DNA of 8,074 nucleotides, from the NCBI GenBank assembly GCA_014859225.1, contig JACUUP010000067.1, forward strand, positions 1 through 8,074, written 5' to 3'. Position 1 is the stretch's first letter, and the number at the start of each line of letters is the position of its first letter. Position numbers and translations under genes: made by a program. Of this stretch, positions 1 to 4,856 are shown piece after piece. Source of the stretch: Candidatus Aerophobota bacterium (GTDB lineage: Bacteria > Aerophobota > Aerophobia > Aerophobales > B3-G15). The notes below the pieces were generated by a model that saw nothing but the letters and a program-made list of their open reading frames with translations, did no database searches and had not been told where the DNA came from.

Positions 1-800
1 ATTTCCAAAGGAACATCAGTAGTCTTTGCTCTTTCAGGGTCAATATTTGCCCATAGAGTTCGATATTTCAATATCTTCAGAGGAGTTCCTTTTTGATATT
101 CTGTATCGGAACGCTGGGAAATATATTGAAATAACTTATGAGTCTCTTCTTTTGTAAGAAACCAATCTCTAATTTCAGTACCTCTTCCCCCTGGTACAAA
201 CCTCTCAATAGTAAGAGCATCTATTTTCTCTTTCATAGCAAGATCAATCAGTGAAGGTACCTCCTGAAGATTTCTCTTATGCACAGTGAACATCAGTCGT
301 GTATTTATTCCTTTCTTATGAAGCAGACTGAAAGAGTTTATGGCTTTTCTGTAGGATCCCTTTCCTCTGATAGAATCATTGGTTTCTTCTGATGCGCCAT
401 CCAAAGAAATCTGGATATAATACAATTTTTGAAAAGTCTTCAGTTTGTCCGCTATTTTTTCGTCTATTAGGATTCCGTTAGTAAGTATTCCAATTCTCCA
501 AATATATTCGTTTTGTTCCAGATACTCCATAAGGGGAAACAGCTCTTTTTTCAGAAAGGGTTCGCCGCCTGTTAAGGCAACTCTTCCTCTCTTATGCCAC
601 TTTTTTAAAGCAAGGATAATCCGATCGGCAATTTTTTCAAGTTGAGCAAGAGAAAACTCAGACTGGATATTATATCCTTCTTGATAACAGTGGATACAAC
701 GAAGATTACATCTTTCAGTAATATGCCATTGAAAATAAAATTCATCCAAATCGGTGTTCGGATATTTCTTGGATGATATAGTTGGTTCTGGATTATTCAT
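1..800 (-). CDS. Radical SAM enzyme, N-terminal part (runs off the left edge)
   Basis: Reading the minus strand from the ATG at 800-798 gives 266 codons without a stop, continuing past the left edge. Residues 31-38 (CNLRCIHC) are the CX3CX2C cluster motif that binds the 4Fe-4S cluster cleaving S-adenosylmethionine. Residues 77-81 (TGGEP) are the SAM-contacting GGEP motif, and ISLDGA at 131-136 is a further conserved strand of the family's barrel. The start is supported by AGAAGG on the minus strand about 8 nt upstream. The CNLRCIHCYQ and ERFVPGGRG style resembles SPASM-type enzymes that modify peptides or make cofactors, but the C-terminal half, where a SPASM or second cluster would sit, is outside the window, so the substrate is unknown. 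No cysteine-rich precursor peptide was found next to it. The gene diverges from the defence operon and has its own promoter, so it is probably an unrelated neighbour. The fold is sure; the exact role is not. Confidence 0.93.
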   Translation of the reverse strand, partial: MNNPEPTISSKKYPNTDLDEFYFQWHITERCNLRCIHCYQEGYNIQSEFSLAQLEKIADRIILALKKWHKRGRVALTGGEPFLKKELFPLMEYLEQNEYIWRIGILTNGILIDEKIADKLKTFQKLYYIQISLDGASEETNDSIRGKGSYRKAINSFSLLHKKGINTRLMFTVHKRNLQEVPSLIDLAMKEKIDALTIERFVPGGRGTEIRDWFLTKEETHKLFQYISQRSDTEYQKGTPLKILKYRTLWANIDPERAKTTDVPLE

Positions 801-881
801 CAAGAGTACCTTCTATCCCAAAATAAATTATATTGAAAGAGATATGGAAATAAGTTTACGATATTTTTTCAGAATTATTTT

Positions 882-971
882 ATAAAAAGTATAGTTTTTC
901 ATTAAGGCTCAAGTGATAATATAACACAACTTTACAGATAGTCAAGTAATAACTATTAGATAAAAAGTATA
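882..971. repeat. 12-bp direct repeat flanking the leftward promoter
   Basis: ATAAAAAGTATA occurs exactly at 882-893 and again at 960-971, 78 bp start to start. One copy lies about 15 bp upstream of the -35 box and the other just inside the predicted transcript of the radical SAM gene. The placement would suit paired operator sites, but the sequence is AT-rich and a chance match cannot be excluded. Confidence 0.4.
916..945 (-). promoter_or_regulatory. Sigma70-like promoter for the radical SAM gene
   Basis: On the minus strand the -35 box is TTGACT (945-940). The -10 box is TATATT (923-918, spacer 16) or the overlapping TATTAT (921-916, spacer 18). This predicts transcription starting near 909-912 and a leader of about 110 nt before the ATG at 800. 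Both boxes are near consensus and lie in the spacer upstream of the only leftward gene. The call rests on motif reading alone. Confidence 0.6.
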
Positions 972-1449
972 ATAAAAGTTCAATTTTTTATTGAAAGTAA
1001 GGAAGATATTTTATAGCTTCTCTGGTTGCACAAACTAGATCATTCTCTTGTAATCGTCTGACTTTCCATATTATGTCCCATAATTTCCGTAAATTCAAAG
1101 CTTTTTGACAAAATAAGATTATCTGAAAAAATACAGAGGTGGGTGAAAATTCAATAGCGAAGACGTTTCAATTTTGCGTGGCGATCAACACGACGATTAC
1201 GGAAAGAAGAGTGAGATGAGATCAATCAAAAGCTTCAAAGTCTTACCAATTATAGGCCAGAGCTAATACATCATAAAAATTGTATAAGTCAGAAGATTTG
1301 TTATGGTTAAGTAAATTGAGGAGGAAATTGTCTTGCTTGAGAAAAAAATGCAGGTAATGGATGAGAATTGCAAAGCAAAAACCAACCCTTTAGCATGGAG
1401 GATACAAAGAAGGTATTAATTAAGAAAGAAAAATCTGTTACTATTTTCC

Positions 1450-1478
1450 TTGACTTTCTGCGCTTTTCTCTGCATAAT
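1450..1478 (+). promoter_or_regulatory. Sigma70-like promoter of the BREX-like operon
   Basis: The -35 box TTGACT (1450-1455) and -10 box CATAAT (1473-1478) are separated by 17 bp. Transcription would begin near 1484-1486, leaving a leader of only about 14 nt made almost wholly of the ribosome binding site ATGGAGG (1486-1492). The downstream genes overlap or nearly abut, so this one promoter could drive everything from 1499 to the right edge. No second promoter was seen between the genes. Confidence 0.55.
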
Positions 1479-1498
1479 CTAAAGTATGGAGGCAAAGA

Positions 1499-3928
1499 AT
1501 GATTCTTATCAAAGACATCATCAAGCCCAGGCGAGAAATTTTAGAGGGGAAATTCCAGGGAGTAATCCAGTCCCACAAAGTAGACAGCAAGGAAAAGCGT
1601 CTTGAGAGCAATAGCCAGGATTTACTGAGCGTAACTTATGTATCATCGGCACTGAAAAGGGTACTAGAAAGGGTCAATGAAAAACTTACCGGAGCATCCA
1701 ATCAGGGTGCCATTTTACTGATAGGACCCTACGGAGCAGGAAAAACCCACGGTCTTATAACGTTATACCACCTTCTGAAGGAACCGAAGATTGCTAAAAA
1801 CTGGTTACGAAATTGGAAGATTGATATTGCCTTGCCCTCTTCTCCTAAAACCTGCATTATTTCTACCCGCAGATACGACGTAGATTTTCTCTGGGAGCCA
1901 ATCTTTTCCAAACTCAGCAGAAAAGATATACTTCCGAAAATCAAACGCTTTCCTACCATAGACCAGATTGAGGAAATTGTCGGGGATGAAACCTGTGCCA
2001 TTTTTATTGACGAAATTGAGAACTGGTACGGATCCTTTGATGCTGAAAAACAAGCAGACCTCATAGAGCGAAACGAAACTTTTTTTGAGCATCTTTTTGA
2101 GGTTGCCAATGACCCGAACAGAAAGCTTCTTGTCTTTTTGACTTTTCTGGAAGAAAAAGAAGGTTTGAAAAAAGTCTTTAACCGCACCAAACCAGTAAGG
2201 ATTGATGTAAGCGTTACCGAAGACAGGGAAAAGATTGTTTTGCATCGTCTCTTTGAAGACGCTGATAAAAAAGATTTAGAGAAAATAGAAGAGGTTGTGC
2301 AGGGCTACATGGAAAAATATACTGAGCCTATACACATTGAAAATCCTTATAACTATAAACAAAGGATGACCGAGACGTACCCCTTCCATCCCTTACTTCT
2401 TGAGACTTTGACTCAGGTTTATGAGGCTGCTACTGAAAGACAGGATATACGGGGAATGATGAATGTTCTGGCTGATATGATAAAGGACAACTACGACAAA
2501 AAAGACCTCCTTCTCATCTCTCACCTGGATGAAAATGCCTTTCGGGGCATAGACCTTCGGCTGGTAGAAAAATATAACTACGACCTCAAAAGGGTGAGCG
2601 AGCTTGCATACGGGGCTGACATATTAAAGTCTATTCTGGTATTCACTCTTAACGACAAAACCATAGGTGCAACTGAATCTGATGTTCTGCTCTCGGTTTT
2701 TAGCCCCAACCAGGGACAGGCACTGAACGCACTTATGATGGATTTAGAGAACATATACGGTAAACCACACTATCTCCATAAAGAAGGAGACCTGTATCTT
2801 TTCAGGCACGACTTGAATATCTTTGCTCTAATGGAGAAGGAGAAGAAAAACATCACCAATGAGGTTATCAAAAACAAAATCGCCGAGATTACCAAAAGGG
2901 ATGTTTTTGAGAACAGGGTCCTCATCTACGGATTTGAAAGCATTCCCGATGATAGCAAGATTAAAATGATTCTTATCCTGGAATCATGGGGGGAAAACGA
3001 TTCTCTTAAAGATAACCTAACTACATTTTACCGGGGAAAAAGCTGGCAGAATACCTACATCATCATCCTGCCGAGTACTGACGGAGTTCTTTCATCATAC
3101 GAGATCACAGAAAAAACAAGAAGAATTCTGGCAGCGGAGAATTTACTGGGACAGGTTGAGGATAAAGAAAGAAAAATCCAGAAATTAGTTGCTGAGGAAA
3201 GAGGGCAAATAGTAGATAAAATAAAGGCATCCTATGGACGAATCGTAAAATGGGTGGCAAGGGAAAAGGAGTTACTTGTTCCACGGCTCATTAATGTGAG
3301 CTGTGATATAAGTGCCATACGAGAAAAAGCAGGAAGCGACCCTTCCCTGGTTGCTGACTACATACTTCAGGAAATAAAAGAAGAAGCGCAAGGAGTGAGG
3401 CTTGAGATTCTCATAAATGATTTCAAGAAACTGAGGAAATTTCCGTTCATTTTAGATGATGAAGCTATTTTCAGTGCCATACGCAACCTTCACAGAGATA
3501 AAAGACTGGTAATCCAGGGTGACCGGGGAAAATGGTACATAACTGAGATACCGAAGAGTTTGGAATTTGGCTTTGTTATCTTTGACCCTAAGTATGCGCC
3601 CCCGGAGGAAACAATTGAGAAAGAGGGAGATAAAATTCGTGAGGGAGAAGAAATACCAGAGGAAAAAACTGACCAGGAAGTAAAGCCCCCCGAAGTTGAA
3701 AGAAGGGAAAAGAAGCAGCTTTCTTTGCGAGGAAATTCGCCTCGTGTCATACTTAGCAACATTGAAGCACGAACCCAGAGTAAAGACCTGTTCAGCGGGA
3801 TAGATATAAAATACCAGTTTGCGCGTGAGCTTTCCAAGCAAGAAATTATGAAATTCATTAAACAGCTTCCTCAAGAAGAAGGAGAAATTGAGGGAGAAGT
3901 TGAGCTCTGGAGAGAACATGAAGATTGA
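1499..3928 (+). CDS. DUF499-type (BrxC/PglY-like) AAA+ ATPase of a BREX-like system
   Basis: The 809-residue protein is probably the cytoplasmic ATP-driven component of the defence complex. Residues 75-83 (IGPYGAGKT) are Walker A, with K82 and T83 binding the phosphates. Residues 167-173 (AIFIDEI) are Walker B, with D171 and catalytic E172. The strand LLVFLTF (210-216) sits where AAA+ sensor 1 is expected. TETYPFHPLL (291-300) and the strand after SWQNTY (515-520) resemble the YPFHP and RNT-type motifs of DUF499/COG1483 and BrxC proteins. Residues about 640-685 look like a winged-helix module ending in GDRGKWYI, followed by a strongly charged Glu/Lys/Pro linker (about 700-740) and a short C-terminal domain. 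BrxC/PglY proteins are usually near 1,200 residues, so this is a short form. The ATG at 1499 follows ATGGAGG by 6 nt. The end overlaps the PglZ gene by 11 bp. The ATPase assignment is firm; the BREX role is inferred from the neighbours. Confidence 0.9.
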   Translation: MILIKDIIKPRREILEGKFQGVIQSHKVDSKEKRLESNSQDLLSVTYVSSALKRVLERVNEKLTGASNQGAILLIGPYGAGKTHGLITLYHLLKEPKIAKNWLRNWKIDIALPSSPKTCIISTRRYDVDFLWEPIFSKLSRKDILPKIKRFPTIDQIEEIVGDETCAIFIDEIENWYGSFDAEKQADLIERNETFFEHLFEVANDPNRKLLVFLTFLEEKEGLKKVFNRTKPVRIDVSVTEDREKIVLHRLFEDADKKDLEKIEEVVQGYMEKYTEPIHIENPYNYKQRMTETYPFHPLLLETLTQVYEAATERQDIRGMMNVLADMIKDNYDKKDLLLISHLDENAFRGIDLRLVEKYNYDLKRVSELAYGADILKSILVFTLNDKTIGATESDVLLSVFSPNQGQALNALMMDLENIYGKPHYLHKEGDLYLFRHDLNIFALMEKEKKNITNEVIKNKIAEITKRDVFENRVLIYGFESIPDDSKIKMILILESWGENDSLKDNLTTFYRGKSWQNTYIIILPSTDGVLSSYEITEKTRRILAAENLLGQVEDKERKIQKLVAEERGQIVDKIKASYGRIVKWVAREKELLVPRLINVSCDISAIREKAGSDPSLVADYILQEIKEEAQGVRLEILINDFKKLRKFPFILDDEAIFSAIRNLHRDKRLVIQGDRGKWYITEIPKSLEFGFVIFDPKYAPPEETIEKEGDKIREGEEIPEEKTDQEVKPPEVERREKKQLSLRGNSPRVILSNIEARTQSKDLFSGIDIKYQFARELSKQEIMKFIKQLPQEEGEIEGEVELWREHED
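3908..3914 (+). promoter_or_regulatory. Ribosome binding site that fixes the pglZ start
   Basis: GGAG (3909-3912) lies inside the end of the ATPase gene, 5 nt before the ATG at 3918. A longer reading starts at TTG 3888, but its only purine run ends 3 nt before the codon and TTG is rarer, so ATG 3918 is preferred. The arrangement suggests translational coupling to the ATPase gene. Confidence 0.6.
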
Positions 3929-4856
3929 AAATACTTTCATAAAATCAGTTCTCAGGGAAGCTAATCCGATTCCCCATATCTGGCAACACCTTTGTGACAT
4001 CTGGCATAAGCATGTAACCGAAGATTTGAAAGATTACTACTACCACGGCGAGGAAGAGGCTTTTTTATTTGAGGATTTTCTGCTCAAAGCCTACGATGAA
4101 TTTTTCTCAAAAGAGCTTCCCCGCGCTTGCCTGAACACACCCTCACCTTTTCAGAGCGCTTCTCATGATTCCTGTTTTGTAGTGATGGACGGGATGAGCA
4201 TCCGGGAAGGCATTCTTATTTGCGAGGCTCTAAAAAAAGAAGGATTTACACCCAGAATGCGTTGTTCATTTTCCGCCATTCCCTCGGATACTCAAAGTTT
4301 CCGGGAAAAGATGAAATCCGATGTAGCAAACTCAAGCCTGCCTGCCGCATCTTTCACAACCAGGATAGGTAAGTTTGCAGAAATCAATAACCCCAAAAAG
4401 ATTATGATTTCAGGAAAAGAAAAGTGCATCTGGTCTCATTTTCCTGATGTAATGCTGGATAAGATACAGGTAGGCCACACGGTAATTTCCGACCTTGAGA
4501 ATATGTACAGGACCTCAGAACAAATTGTCTTTGAGCTCGTGAGAAAAGCTCATGCAAAGAAAATTATCATCTTATCTGACCATGGTTATATTCGTTTTGA
4601 ATCCGGCTTTTCTTTTTCCCTGCCTGAGGCAAGCAGGAAAAAGTTACGAGAAACCTTCGCCAGTTCTCGCTTCACTACTATGAATACAACTGACCTCTCA
4701 GAGCTTGTAGGTGATGGCTACATAACCGAGTTTTCAGGCTACTACCTTGTGAAATCTCGCTACGTCTGGCCAGTGCCGGGCAAATATAGCATTTACCTTC
4801 ACGGAGGTATAAGCCTTATGGAGTGTCTCACTCCATTAATTGAGGTGGAGAAATGA
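3918..4856 (+). CDS. pglZ: Minimal PglZ-domain protein (alkaline phosphatase fold)
   Basis: The 312-residue protein shows the marks of the PglZ family, metal-binding members of the alkaline phosphatase superfamily that are core components of BREX and Pgl phage resistance. FVVMDGMSIREG (87-98) holds the first metal-binding Asp (D91) and a possible Ser nucleophile (S94). LSDHGY (219-224) gives D221 and H222. HGGISLMECLTPLIEV (295-310) is the C-terminal His-Gly-Gly motif typical of PglZ and related phosphomutases. An alpha-helical segment of about 85 residues precedes the catalytic part. BREX PglZ proteins are commonly around 800 residues or more, so this one is little more than the catalytic core, yet all the visible motifs are intact and it does not look broken. 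It overlaps the ATPase gene by 11 bp and the methyltransferase gene by ATGA (4853-4856), so the three proteins are probably made in balanced amounts. The exact enzymatic activity of PglZ proteins in defence is not settled. Confidence 0.85.
   Translation: MKIENTFIKSVLREANPIPHIWQHLCDIWHKHVTEDLKDYYYHGEEEAFLFEDFLLKAYDEFFSKELPRACLNTPSPFQSASHDSCFVVMDGMSIREGILICEALKKEGFTPRMRCSFSAIPSDTQSFREKMKSDVANSSLPAASFTTRIGKFAEINNPKKIMISGKEKCIWSHFPDVMLDKIQVGHTVISDLENMYRTSEQIVFELVRKAHAKKIIILSDHGYIRFESGFSFSLPEASRKKLRETFASSRFTTMNTTDLSELVGDGYITEFSGYYLVKSRYVWPVPGKYSIYLHGGISLMECLTPLIEVEK
4842..4850 (+). promoter_or_regulatory. Ribosome binding site for the methyltransferase gene
   Basis: GAGGTGGAG lies at the very end of the pglZ coding sequence, 2 nt before the ATG at 4853, which overlaps the pglZ stop as ATGA. 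This supports the start and termination-reinitiation coupling. Confidence 0.6.

Larger units (their letters stand above)
801..1498. other. Divergent intergenic spacer, 698 bp
   Basis: No convincing gene lies between the radical SAM gene and the rightward operon. The left part (801-1000) is very AT-rich and holds the leftward promoter (916-945), an exact 12-bp direct repeat (882-893 and 960-971), and a 6-bp inverted repeat, TTCAAT with ATTGAA around five T (979-995). The middle (about 1155-1266) is richer in G+C, near 45% at 1161-1220, and has one frame open from 1147 to a TAA at 1264-1266 without a good start; it may be a gene remnant. From 1315 to 1419 a short frame follows a strong GAGGAGG (1318-1324). 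The right end carries the operon promoter and ribosome binding site. I found no tRNA, CRISPR repeat or clear terminator hairpin here. Confidence 0.7.

Noticed and set aside
979-995. Hairpin TTCAAT / ATTGAA with a five-T loop as a terminator
   Set aside because: The stem is only 6 bp and AT-rich, and no gene ends next to it in either direction; at most it is a weak operator.
1105-1134. Possible plus-strand promoter beginning with TTGACA (1105-1110)
   Set aside because: No acceptable -10 box lies 16-18 bp downstream (only A-rich sequence), and no gene starts nearby.
1307-1495. Minus-strand 62-codon frame facing the radical SAM gene
   Set aside because: It starts with TTG without a ribosome binding site and covers the operon promoter on the other strand; its Phe/Arg-rich translation shows no domain.
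3888-3917. TTG start at 3888 extending PglZ by 10 residues
   Set aside because: The ATG at 3918 has a better-spaced GGAG, and the extra residues add no recognisable family sequence.
3452-4000. Minus-strand 182-codon frame across the ATPase-PglZ junction
   Set aside because: It spans the overlap of two well-supported plus-strand genes and its translation is low-complexity Phe/Leu/Ser.
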